The notes under the pieces were generated by a model that saw only the letters and a program-made list of their open reading frames with translations, ran no database searches and had not been told where the DNA came from. A DNA stretch of 64,000 nucleotides. Source: Nymphaea colorata (lineage: Eukaryota; Streptophyta; Magnoliopsida; Nymphaeales; Nymphaeaceae). Both the position numbers and the translations under genes were made by a program. Below, one piece after another: positions 1 through 11,851 of the stretch. The first letter of the stretch is position 1, and every line of letters begins with the position of its first letter. The stretch is taken from NCBI RefSeq assembly GCF_008831285.2, contig NC_045143.1:5155503-5219502 (forward strand). Reading direction: 5' to 3'.

Positions 1-3000
1 GGAAGTCAGACTTTTTGCCCTGGTAAAATTACCTTGGCATTCAAGGCTTCTCACAAACGACTGTTGTGTTGTGTCGTTCACCTTTGACGCCGCAGTAGCC
101 ATCTTCCTCCCTGCAGCAACAGTTGTTGTGCTTCATCAATCATCAGCTCTCTATGTTACAAGTTGTCAATGGGTTATGCAGTTAGATTGACGTTAAAGTC
201 AACTGTTGAAGGTAAAAACGATGACAAAGCCACACTGTTTTACCATCCATCCGTTGAGAAATGTGGCCACGAATGGATGAAACAGAAGCCGCTATTGGTT
301 GATTCCTCATGTTCCTTGCATGGTCAGTGTTGATCATGTGAGGAGTTGGCCTCCTCCTCTCCCTCTCTCTCACATTCTTCCTTCCCAGCATGTCGCCTTC
401 CTCTCTTGGTGCCCTTAATTTCTCTCGACTTCCTCTCCTTCGCCACTCATCTACTATGGTTAATCGAAGAGATGCTGCCCTGGATCCCTGCGTTTTGTTT
501 CCCTCTTCTTTCTCTCTCTGCAAATTTTCGTTCTCTCCCTCTCTCGCCATTCCATTGACTGCCAACTACATCTGTTGCCATTTTTTTCTCCTACCAATAG
601 AGAAGCAATCTCTTTCTTTCTTGTATTGGGGTTGTTTGGTTCCTACCAATAGCGATTTTAGATTCTGCTGGTCTGTTTATCCTTTTGATTCCTGTGATGG
701 CTGTTTTCCTCTGTTACTTTTTTTGAATTTTGAAGAGTTGGGTCCTCGCATGATAGCATTACCCTATTCCCTTGAGCTATTTTGTGAATAGTTGGGTGTG
801 GGGGGCAGATCTGTGGTTGGTCTAACTTATAAAGTATCCTCTTCTTGGTTATCTGAACTCTTGAGTGATTCCCTACTGCTTGCATATAGCATTGACACGA
901 TGCTACAAGTGGGCATCTGTTATGTTTTATCATATCACATGCTTTTCTATCTGAACTTGTAAAGCAGAGTGTTTAAAGGGGGAGAGAGAGATGGGGGGAA
1001 GAGCCTAAGAGGGAGGGTGAGGGATAATGGCATCTTTAATTTCAAACTCAACATTCTTTTAATACCATTGAGGTAGCATCTTTTAAGACTTGAACAAAAA
1101 AAGTTGACTATAACATGCCATTCAACCCAACTAATTGCACTACTTAAATAGATAATGAGAGAGATGGTCAATGGTGAGAATTCTTTTGTGGCAAGTTCAT
1201 CCTAATGGACAATGCATTGTGAGGACCCGGGAGGCAGAGGGAATAGGGGGTCTTTTTCGGGTGGTGGGATTAATACCCCTTGTTCACCCGGAATGTTCAC
1301 CCGGAATGGACATTGCTCACCCAAAATGAACAATGCATTGCAATTGTTAATTTGTTGAGATGCATAGCATGTGAACAGATTCTTGAAAGGCTTTGTATTT
1401 TCGCCGTAATTCTTCTTTGGGATTTTCTTCATTTTGTTATGTGAAGTTAGGCATACAATCTTATTTTTCATGTTTTATTTAATTAAAAATAAATAAACAA
1501 AATCGTGTGATTGTCGAAAAACAATTTTAAAATTACACCTGTTTTTCTTTCGTTAAACGCCAAAAAAATTTCTTCACTACCTTTTCTCGTTCATTAAGCA
1601 TGCGGAACACAGTAACACATTACACACACATTTCTGACCTGGTGAAATTTCTCATCTTCCTCCTTTTACTCGGGAATTTTCCCGAATGAAAGTTCCCCGA
1701 AAACAATCAAACGCTACCAGCGCTGGTACGAGAAACAGTGGACCAAAAATAATGGCAGTGAGGGCTGAAGAGAGTGAAACGACCGTCGCTTTCTCCACAA
1801 ACGAACAACGCTTCACTGCAGCTGGAGGGGTTCTGGTCCCCAAGTAGCCGCCTTCATCCACGCTGCCATCTTCTTCTTCTTCGTCGTCGTCTATGATTCA
1901 GGGGTTTGCATCTGCCCATTTCATATAGAGTTCACCTCAGACGATAAATGCTTCACCGCAGCCTCGCTTCAGCCACAGGGTTCCCGGACGTTGACGGCGA
2001 CAACTGGACGTTTTCCGACTCCATTGGCAACGTTTTCCTGCTTCCGCAAGGTCATCTCATTCTCTGTCTCTGTATCTCACCCTATTTCTTCCCCTCCCCC
2101 CCTCTCTCTCTATCTCCCTCTCTCATGGTGTTTGTCGTCCCCAAGCAGCTGCCTTCCCATCCCTTCCGCCTTCACCGTCGACTCCTTTTGAAGAAATCCT
2201 CGTCGCCAAGCAACCAACTTCACATCTCGTCCCCATGTAGCCGCCTTCACCCACGTCCCCTTCTTCTTCTTCTTTGGTTCTTTGCATCTGCCCATTTCGG
2301 TTCTTGATTTGGGGACTTAAATTTGCCCCTTTTGATTGTTGGTTTGGGATTTCTTTTTGCCCCTTTTTCATTGCGGATTTTAGTTGATGGCTCGATGGGT
2401 TCATATTTGTTTTTTTTTCATTGTCGCGTTCAATTGTTTGGGGCTTTTATTTTTCTGCCGATTAAAGTTGTTGTTTTGGTTCATCTTGTGTTTTCACCAT
2501 TATGAAATGCTTCATTTTCCATCGTGTAGGGGGCTTTGTGCTCTTTTCTTGGCTGTTTCATGCTTTGCTTCAGTAGTGACCGTGGATTAGTTTAGAGATG
2601 CAGGATTGCCTCTTGCTTCTTCTTGCTGTGTTTCGGTGGCGACGGTTAATTAAGAATGCTCAATTAAGAATACATGATTTTCTCTTCAACTGTATCTATT
2701 TTTTTGTGGATGGTAGCACTAGTTATAGCTGATTATTTCAGGGTTCAGCACATAGCTTTCGTCAATTCCAACCCATGCTATCAAACTAGGAAAGATGTTT
2801 CCAGGAATCTTTATTCAATCTCATCCTGAAAGTGCTTGTTTCAGTAGAAGGATCTTGTAACCTGGGAGCACAGCACCAGCAGACTGGAGTTATTGCCTCG
2901 GGCGGTTGTTTTCTGTATAGGTTTTTCCCTTGGTTGTGCCATTTCCGGCAGGTGTCTTCTATATCTTGAGTTAAAGTCTTGCCCTTCAGTTAAATCTGGT

Positions 3001-3540
3001 CTCTTGCGAAGCTCAGAGCTCATTTAATGGAGTTACGGCCAGGATGGTTATAATGCTAGAAGGGTTTCTAACAACCAATAATCTGATGAGTTAAATTGGG
3101 GAGCAGCACTACCAGACTGGAGTTATTACCTCGGGTGGTTGTTTTATCTATAGGTTTTCCCCTTGGTGGTGCCATTTCCAGCAGGTGTGTGCTACATTTT
3201 GGGTTAAAGTCCTGCCTTTCAGATAAGGCTGGTCCCTTGTGAAGTTCAGAGTTCATGTCATGGAGTTACAGCCAGGATGGTTATAATGCTAGAAGTGGTG
3301 GTTTCTAAAAACCAATAATCTGGTTCATGAGTTTGTGTAAATAGATCATGGTGGACATCTTGTGCGCCTGAGAACTGCTCGTCTTCTAAGGTGGATCTTG
3401 TGGGTTCTGTTCTGTCATGTCTGCCTGTTCAATCTAAAGAGATGCGCATTTGGGTGAGATGCGCATTTGGGTATTCTGTTTGTTGGGTGCTCTCTGCTCT
3501 GTGAGTTTCTGAGGGAGTCATATTGTTGGTGGAAGTGGAA
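1..3540. other. Upstream/leader region of the GINT1-like gene
   Basis: No convincing protein-coding exon is visible; open frames here are short and low-complexity. The stretch has several C/T-rich blocks (about 340-560, 1850-1900, 2085-2125, 2255-2275) of the kind common in plant 5' leaders. A block containing GTAGCCGCCTTCA occurs twice (about 1825-1925 and 2230-2300), each copy followed by TTTGCATCTGCCCATTTC, so part of the region has been duplicated. A larger tandem duplication lies at 2864-3331 and is listed separately. Some of this is probably non-coding first exon(s) and intron of the gene starting at 3541, but transcript data would be needed to place them. Confidence 0.5.
2864..3331 (+). 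repeat. Tandem duplication, two copies of about 234 bp
   Basis: The segment beginning GGGAGCA at 2864 is repeated from about 3098. Shared words include ACTGGAGTTATT, GGTTGTTTT, CAGCCAGGATGGTTATAATG-like and ACCAATAATCTG, spread in the same order across both copies. Copies differ by scattered substitutions and small indels, so the duplication is not very recent. It sits just upstream of the GINT1-like start codon, in what is probably leader intron. Confidence 0.8.
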
Positions 3541-6500
3541 ATGGGGGAGAAGGGCATGAAGAGCTCGAATTCCATGGGTTTAGGATGTTGTGGGTGGAGG
3601 TGGGCATGCTCGAGTGGGAGTTCCTTTTCCTCCTCGAATTCTGTAATTCTTCTGGGATTCCTTCTGGTGCTTACCACCTTCGGTTCTCTATTTGCTTGGT
3701 TGACAATCTCCCCCTTTGCGAGGCCTGGTACAGGTTTAGTTGGTTGCCGTGAAGACAGCGAAGGATCATGGTCGATTGGGGTGTTTCAGGGGAAGACTCC
3801 ATTCTCTCTTCGGCCTATTGAAATGGTATGATACAAATCCTGTCCTTTCCTGCTGTGAGGGAATCTGGTTTTGTCCTTAGTCCATTTCTTTTGATGACGG
3901 TGCAGGAAAATCTAGAGAACAGTATGAGTTCCGCGTGGCCGGTGGCGAATCCAGTGTTTACTTGTGCTTCTGTGGCAGACTCTAGATACCCGAGCAACTT
4001 TGTAGCTGACCCTTTCCTTTTTATTGAGGTTAATTTTCCTGATCATGATTGTTGATTTGTAGCTAAGGATTTGTTTTTTGTGTTAGTTGATGGATTTTTG
4101 TTAGCAATTTGATGTTAGCACTAGAAAATGATAATTTGCTCACAATAATAACTCGACAAAGATAATAGCTTTCTGCTCTTGCTTGTAGCAGAATTTCATG
4201 ATGTTGATATTATGATATGGGTTGTCAAGGTGACAGTCAGTTGCAGAGGTCCGTGCAAAGAGTTTCTAGTAATCAGAATTCATTTAATGACATGGTAACC
4301 ATGATGTGGGGGTCTTCATTCCCATTATAATGGGTGTGTGCAGAATGTCAACTTTGGCATCTATAATCATTTATAGATCTGGCATCATGCTCGGCTCAGA
4401 CGTTACTACATCCGATGAAAGTTTCATTCTGCACAGATGCAGGTAATTCAAAATCAGATTGTTTGTCCTAATTAAATTAGGCATAGCCAAAAATATCATG
4501 ATATTTTTGAAAATATCATGATATTACTGAGAAAAATGAAGAAGGCAAAAAAAAAAGGAAAATATTGTGACATTTTGAAAAAATGTCAAAAATCAATTTA
4601 TAGCAATTTTAACGCGATTTTATCATGATTTTTTTCTTTTAGTTTTAATTTTTATTTTCTGTTTTTATTTTTTTCAACTTTTGTTTCATTATTTTATTTC
4701 CTCTTGTTTTAGGCGTTTAACATGACTTCCGAAATTCTGTACAATGCTTATTACTTTATCATTTTAACTAGATGTTTTCCTTTATGTCTTCTTCTTAGTT
4801 TTTTCATTTTTTGTAACATTTTGTTTAAAAAACTCCGTGATTCCCTCCCCCCCACCCACCCCCCCAAAAAAAAAAAAAAAACCCTGATATTTTTTGCTAT
4901 TATTAAGATTCAGGGTTGAAGAATTACCACAGTTTTAATACCTGAGGAAAACCTCACCAATAAAAACCCTGATATTTTTGGCTATGATTAAGATTCAGGG
5001 TTGACGAATTACCACAATTTTAATACCTGGATTTTGTACCTTTACCATAAATCTGACGTCATGGAAAAAGCTTACCTACTGGATAGGAGAGATCTCCCAT
5101 GGAGTTTTACATCACAGGCACCAATGGAGGGCCATGGCCAGCATAGGATCCCAAATTGTGTAAATGCAATGTCCAAACGGATGGTGGCTTCTTGTTCAAA
5201 GTCATTTAAAAATAACTGTGGTTTTAACGGAATTTACGCAATTCTGCTTGAGCACAACCATCATTGAACTCATGCTCAGAGCAGCGTATTTTACATTTTC
5301 CCCATAATACTTGATCAGAATTTTGGTGATTTTGTATCTGAGTGAGCCCATAAAATTTATAACGACAGCTGCAAATGCTCTTTAATTGAAAGAGAAGAAA
5401 AAACTGCATGTGTCACATTTTCAACTTGTGTTAATCTAGGCGTTGTACTATGGAGTATTTCATTCTAATGCTTAAAGACGTGGATATGCAATTGGATCCA
5501 TGTCATTGCATCCACCAGGGAAGTAGCTTTGTAGAACGAGAAATGCTTTGGTAGAACTTCTCAAAGATATGCTGTCAATGACATGGTTCCCATGTAAACT
5601 CTTAAATGTATTTCTAGTAGGACAGATAGGTAAAAGATTTTTCTATGAAATTCCCATGGAAAGAGTATATCTGCTTGACTTGTTCCTCTATTGTTGTATA
5701 ACTGTTGTATTTGATCTTTGACAGGTGCTTTTTCTTGCCAAAGTTCTCTATTATGTAAAAGAATATTCTTCTTGTTAAATGTATTCTCTTTGTGCAGCAC
5801 TCTCCCACTCAAAGGGGGTATACACTTTATATGTTTTTCGAAACAAAGAATTCTCTTACAATGCAAGGAGATATTGGCGTCGCCCTTAGTGCTGACAAGG
5901 GTGCAACATGGAAGTATTTGGGAATTGCCTTAGATGAAGAATGGCACCTTTCTTATCCATATGTATTCAATTATCAGGGCCAAGTAAGTTGTCAACCATT
6001 TACTAAACCAGATTTTCTTGTTGGTAAGATTTTTTTTGTTGCCTACCATGTGTTCAGGTAATGGCTTCTATAAAAATCTAAAATGACCAGTCCTCTAATT
6101 GCTTAGGTGTAACTTCTTGCCTAGAGTGGTTTTTGTATGTTGAGCATCTGGCCTGAAGGCTGTGCTATCTTCTTCATAGTCAAAGATATCTGTGCTGTTT
6201 TAACAATTACCAACAATATTAAAAATATAAAATGATGTTCTTATATATAAAAGAGCACACCTGACAATATTACTGCTTATTTTCTTTTTCAACAGTTTAA
6301 GTATTTTTTCTTTATTAATCTTTATTTTGTTTTCTCACATTCCAATAATTTTATAGCGCTTTCAACAAAAAAAATTGTTACCTACCTACTTGCCTTTCCT
6401 ATTTCTTCAAATTTTTATACTTCAAATTTTTTACCAAAACCATATATGATCATGAGATCTTGTCCTTATGAGATGTTGGCCAGCCACACCCCTAGTGTGA

Positions 6501-8282
6501 TGTGGTCTTCTCGCTGCAGTTTGGAACTCGGAACATAACAGCTAAATCTTTTTTTAATCTTTAGTGGAGATGTTCACATCTTGATTTTCTTGTTTTGTCA
6601 TGCAGATATACCTGATGCCTGAAGGTAATAGAAAGGGAGATCTTCGGCTTTATCGTGCATTGGAGTTTCCTCTTCGATGGACTTTGGAGAAGGTGCTTAT
6701 AAAGAAACCTCTAATTGATGCCACGATGATCCAGTATGAAGGGTATTACTGGATTTTTGGTTCTGATTTCACACGTTATGGTACAGAGAAGAATGCTGAG
6801 CTTGAAATTTGGTACAGCAGGTCACCCCTTGGTCCTTGGAAACAACATAAGCAAAACCCAGTTCACTCAAGGGACAAAAGTTTGGGTGCTCGAAATGCTG
6901 GAAGACCTTTCATATATGAAGGTTCCTTGTATCGAAGTGGACAGGACTGTGGTGAGACCTATGGCCGAAGAGTTCGTATGTATAAAGTGGAAATTCTCAG
7001 CACAGAAAATTACAGAGAAGTAGAAGTGCCATTAGGGATTGAGGAGTCAAAAAAAGGCCGTAATGCATGGAATGGTATTAGGTACCATCACTTGGATGCT
7101 CAACAGCTTCCATCTGGTGACTGGATTGCATTAATGGATGGGGATCGTGTCCCTTCTGGTGATTCAAGCAGGAGGCTGTTCATTGCCTTTACAGGACTGA
7201 CTTTTGTTCTTCTTCTCATAACAGCAGTTGGATTTTCCGTGGGATGTGTAATGTGCATGCTTCCTACAAGCTGGGGTTTAGGTTCTAACAGGAGAAATGA
7301 TACTATATGTGTGTGGGTTCAGCCACAATTTAGCTTGAAGCTGCGAAAATGTTTTATAGTGTTTAACAGAACCAGTTCATCTCTTCAGGGGCAATTAAGA
7401 CTAAACACATGCTTGGGCAAATCCATTCTGTGTATACTTTCCACTATAGGGGTAGTAGCAGTGTGTGTGGTTGTTTCGTTTCTCTTTGGAGGAAATGGTG
7501 CTGAAGAGGCATACCCTTTTAAAGGGGAGTACTCACAGTTCACAATGCTGACAATGACATATGAAGCTCGTCTGTGGAATCTGAAGCTCTATGTAAAGCA
7601 TTATTCACGATGTGCTTCTGTCAGAGAAATTGTAGTAGTTTGGAACAAAGGTAATCCTCCAGATGAAAGGGAATTTGACTCTGCTGTTCCAGTTCGTATT
7701 CGTGTGGAGAGACTCAATTCTTTGAACAACCGTTTTAAAGTTGATCCTCTCATAAAAACGAGGGCAGTTCTTGAACTTGATGATGATATAATGATGACAT
7801 GCAATGACCTGGAAAGAGGGTTCAAGGTTTGGCGAGAGCACCCCGAGAGACTTGTAGGTTTCTATCCTCGGCTTGTTAATGGGAAACCCTTGCAGTACAG
7901 GAATGAGAGGTATGCTCGAAAGATGAATGGTTACAACATGATATTAACTGGAGCTGCCTTCATGGATGGAGAAATTGCATTCAAGAGGTATTGGAGTGAA
8001 ATGGCAAAAGAAGGAAGAGCCATGGTTGATAAGTTCTTCAACTGTGAAGATGTCTTGATGAATTTTATTTATGCTAACTTGAGTAGCGCAAGAACTGTTG
8101 AGTATGTTCATCCTGCTTGGGCAATAGATACTTCAAAGTTTTCAAGTGCGGCCATTAGTCGGGACACAGGAGCACATTACAGGAGAAGGACCAGCTGCTT
8201 GGTCAAATTCACTGATCTGTATGGTCCTCTCCCAGCCAAGGAATGGGAATTTGGTATGCGTGTCGATGGTTGGGATGCATAG
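3541..8282 (+). CDS. GINT1: GT64 glycosyltransferase, GINT1-like (glucosamine inositolphosphorylceramide transferase)
   Basis: Exons 3541-3825, 3906-4028, 5798-5983 and 6606-8282, all introns phase 0, joining to 756 aa; Arabidopsis GINT1 is about 765 aa. The family adds N-acetylglucosamine(-amine) to inositolphosphorylceramide in the Golgi, building plant sphingolipid head groups. A membrane segment lies at residues ~35-56. A beta-propeller-like region (about 75-385) follows, with the family stretch around FFETK and MQGDIG. Two more hydrophobic segments lie at ~390-417 and ~471-493. The C-terminal GT64 domain spans ~509-752, with the metal-binding DDD in ELDDDIM at ~590-592 and motifs FNCEDVLMNF and ERLVGFYPR. 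The start was chosen at 3541 because it has a good context (A at -3, G at +4) and directly precedes the membrane anchor. At the exon 2/3 junction the protein is about four residues longer than I recall for Arabidopsis. Large intron 2 (1.77 kb) carries repeats. The identity is strong; enzymatic specificity is inferred. Confidence 0.9.
4881..5029 (+). repeat. 85-bp tandem duplication in GINT1 intron 2
   Basis: The stretch starting ACCCTGATATTTTTTG at 4881 recurs from 4966, both copies continuing through AAGATTCAGGGTTGA and AATTACCACA to TTTTAATACCTG. The period is 85 bp. It is preceded by a C-run and A-run (about 4848-4880). Just upstream, about 4494-4526, an ATATCATGATAT palindrome appears twice. 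No coding value is seen. Confidence 0.75.
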
Positions 8283-10594
8283 GCCAACTTGATTTAGACC
8301 TGAGTTATTAGAACAATTCACATTAGCGATTGACAATACGTTCCAGGGATGTGGCTGAGTGCTGCCATCTGATATGATGTGCTGGAAAGTGATATTAAAC
8401 TGGGTGTTAAGTGAAAGAATTTCATTTCTCATTCCCCATTTATGGGACCAATCAAATTTTTTATTCTGATCTTTGATGCTGTGCTCTTGAAATGGCTTTG
8501 ATCTTTTAAGAACATTTCCTGGAAACCACGTGAAACATGTGAAGGTGATGACAGATCCGAGTTCATGATGTATTGCTATATCCGCTGTTATTGTGACCAG
8601 CTAGCTTCTGATGAATACTTTAATGTACTGTGATATGGCATACTTGTTCAAAGTTATATAAGCGCCAATGGAGACTTAACTCATGCTTCAGCTGGATTGC
8701 TGACGCATGTATACTGTTGAGAGGTGTACTGTTGGGAATCAAATGATGATGTTCACTCTGAGAATGTGTAATCTTCTTGGACATCCAATTTTCCCACCTT
8801 TCTTGTGGGTCTGCAGAATATGATTGCACTGATGTCTGTTATATATTTTATTGCTGGTAGATGGTCTGTGCATGCACCATGATCTGCCTGAGTTTCAATT
8901 GTCTGGTCTCAAACTCCCTGAATTGGTCAAATGACCTTTGGCCAATCTTGTGATGATCTGGCTCTTGAACAACACAGAACTTGTAGTCTTGTATCGCTTA
9001 TATGTTGGGTATTTCATCAAATGCATATTTTATTGGCCTTGAGCAGGTATCTGGAATATGATATGGGGCTTATATTGGTGTGACTGGATTACTGGATGCA
9101 AAATGGGGTCGTCAGACATTCGTACGTCTTGAATTTTGTTTCTCGTGTCGGTCAAGAGGTGTCTTGAAAAGAGGAGGTTTTAAATCACACTCAACACCCT
9201 TTTGAAGACCAGCTGCGGCTGCGAGCCTGCGATGCTCTGCATGTGCCCTTCTTTCATACCACAAATGACCCACAGAAAGGAGGAATCGAATAACAGAATA
9301 AGAGTTAGCTAGTGAAACTTTTGTGAAAGAGACATTGACTGCATTAGTACATTGGAGCGTTCGGTTTTTGGATGATAATTTGATTAACTAGTTGACTCGT
9401 TGGAGTTGGGCTAGAAATTTGGCATCCAAACCTATCAGGCTTAGAACATTTGAGCCTAGGCTGATATGTCAGTACTTTTTTCTCTTGGTCTTCCGGCCAT
9501 ATATGTTAAGACAACTCCAGGGTGACCCATCTCATCGTATCTATCTTATGGGCTTGGAAAGATACTTCTCTGTGCACAAGGTTTAGAAGACCAAAATCCG
9601 TGAGTGTTCATGCTTGCGGCTTGCATAAATTAAAAATGAGCTTTCTTAAGTTCCTACTCAGTTCTTCAAGACAAGCATCGGGTTCCTGGCTTCAGACACA
9701 AAAGTCCGGAGTACTGAGCTTCTAACGTTGCTAGCAGCGGACTGATTTGCTGCCATTTTGTTGTTGGCAATTAAGAACCGCTCTGCTAATCCACCACTTC
9801 ACAAAAGCTCGCCCCAAACTTTTGAATGGATAGATAGGTACAGGCTCATGATTGAATATGCTATATTTTACAAATTCAAAAGTTGACATGTTTCTTTTGT
9901 TCTACATCCAAAAGTTGACATGTTTCTTTTCTTCTTTAATTCATGTTGGCGTTCCCTAAATAATGGTCTTCTTCAGTGCCAGATTTCCAATCATCAGGAT
10001 TCAGTAGGATTAATAGGAAACTTGAGAAAAGAAAAAAAAAATCAGGAAAACGGTATACTTTTGACTTTTGGAGGAGGTGTGTTAACATCAAAAACTGTCT
10101 AACGCTTTCTGCCTGACGTAATGAAGGTGATCAGCAACACAATCATTGCCTCTATCAAGTGACTAAAACAATCATTGCCTCTATCAAGTGACTAAAAGCT
10201 CACCAGTATTATGTCTGCAAAAGTGGTAGCTATCGTGGGGCTCACATTATATTGTCATTTTTCAAGAATATGGTCCGAGGAAGCTGAAAAGAAACAGAAA
10301 CCAATAGCAGAATTTCTTTCGGCAGATTTTGTTCTTTTACCGGAGACAGACATGTTCTACGAACACCCGATCCAGAGACGCAAGAGCTAGAGCGACATTT
10401 TAATAAATTAAGACCTTGACCATCTTGATGGTTTTAGCATACAAAAGAGAGCTAAAAATCATTTCAACCTTCAAATAAAGAAATTAATACAACCTTCATG
10501 TCATGAGTTCTGGTACAGGGAAGAAGAAGAGGACTGCTGGTAGAATCCAATTGAAGTTCCATTTATGTACACAGCCACTCCGTGCTTTCTTCTT
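8283..10594. other. Spacer between convergent genes (3' flanks)
   Basis: This 2.3-kb stretch lies between the stop codons of the GINT1-like gene (+) and the receptor kinase (-), so it holds both 3' UTRs. No coding exon with family similarity was recognised. A 29-bp unit containing CATTGCCTCTATCAAG is tandemly doubled at about 10139-10196. I could not place polyadenylation sites with confidence. Confidence 0.5.
10139..10196 (+). repeat. 29-bp perfect tandem duplication
   Basis: Two adjacent copies of a 29-bp unit (starting ACAATCATTGCC, ending GTGACTAAA) follow each other without a spacer. They appear identical, suggesting a recent slippage or repair event. It lies in the 3' flank of the receptor kinase gene. 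Confidence 0.85.
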
Positions 10595-11813
10595 TCAATA
10601 AGTAGCAGTGGTGGTTGTCCCTGTTTCACCAGATATAGAACGAGAGGAGTCAGAAGAATTGTCATTCTGCAGAGAGCTACATGTTGCTTCCTCATCATTT
10701 GTACCCCTAATATCCAGAATCATCTTAACAACTTGGCTCATCTTGGGCCTTTGGTGAGGAAGTTCAGATAAGCACTGCAATGCTATCTGCAACAGGGCCA
10801 CCATCTCCCCTTCCATGTCCTTGTACCTTAACAGCTCCAAATCAAACACCTCAGAAGTCCATTCCTCCTTCACAACCGACTGCACCCATTTGGGTAGAGA
10901 GAAGTTTCCTTCCGACGGTGACTTCCCAGTAAGAATTTCCAGAAGAATGATGCCGAAGCTGTACACATCAGTCCTCTGAGAGGGCCGCTTGCCTCCTTGA
11001 ACCTGTTCTGGTGCCCGGTAATTAGCGGATGAATAGTTCATCGTGGTTGAAGAGAATGTGACAAACTGCGAGATAGACAAGTCTGAGAGGCATGCGTTGC
11101 CGGCACGATCGATTAAAATGTTGGAGGCAGTTAGATTCCCGTGGAAAAGCTTGGAGTTGCAGCCCCGATGGACAAAAGATAGGCCTTTTGCAGAGTCAAG
11201 CGCCAACTTCAGTCTGGTAGTCCAATCTAGTGGCATTCGACCAGGACCACGATTACCTGCTAAGTACATCACATGATAAAATACACATTAAAAGGTGGTA
11301 CAGATAAGGGGCAGAGAACAACCTAGAACAGAAGGTCAAGAACTAACACGAAGTTTTAGTATTACAATTTACAAATAGAATGATGTAATGTTGACATGAT
11401 ATATGGCCTATATATATGATTAATGCAGTCATAATTGGGCTCGAAATGGGCCCTCCTGCCACTCATGCAGCGTCGTTACATGTGAGAATCAGGAGAGAGG
11501 CATTTTTTTTACTGTACTAACTTCACGGCTGCCCTTGATGCCAACCATCTGAGGAGGAGCTCTTCCTCTGAACAAGTGCAGATGGTTTGTTCTGGAGCCA
11601 CAATGTGAGACCAGACAGAGGATGGTATACAGGAAAAAGGGAAATAACCATCCAAAGGGTGGGTTTCCCATTTGTGCTGGTGTAGACACTGTTCATTTCT
11701 GACAGTAACATCAAGCACCCTAAATGAAGATGACTAACACAAGAACAAGTGGCGTGTAGCAAAACACAAGGAAGAAGAGGAGTCACTTTTCCACAGGCTA
11801 CAAACCCAATTTC

Positions 11814-11851
<38 letters not shown>

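Noticed and set aside
390-791. 133-codon plus-strand frame near the left end
   Set aside because: C/T-rich low-complexity translation (Ser/Leu/Phe/Pro) without motifs; a typical artefact of pyrimidine-rich leader DNA.
3523-3540. Earlier in-frame non-ATG starts for the GINT1-like protein
   Set aside because: They need TTG or GTG initiation; the ATG at 3541 has a good context and fits family length.
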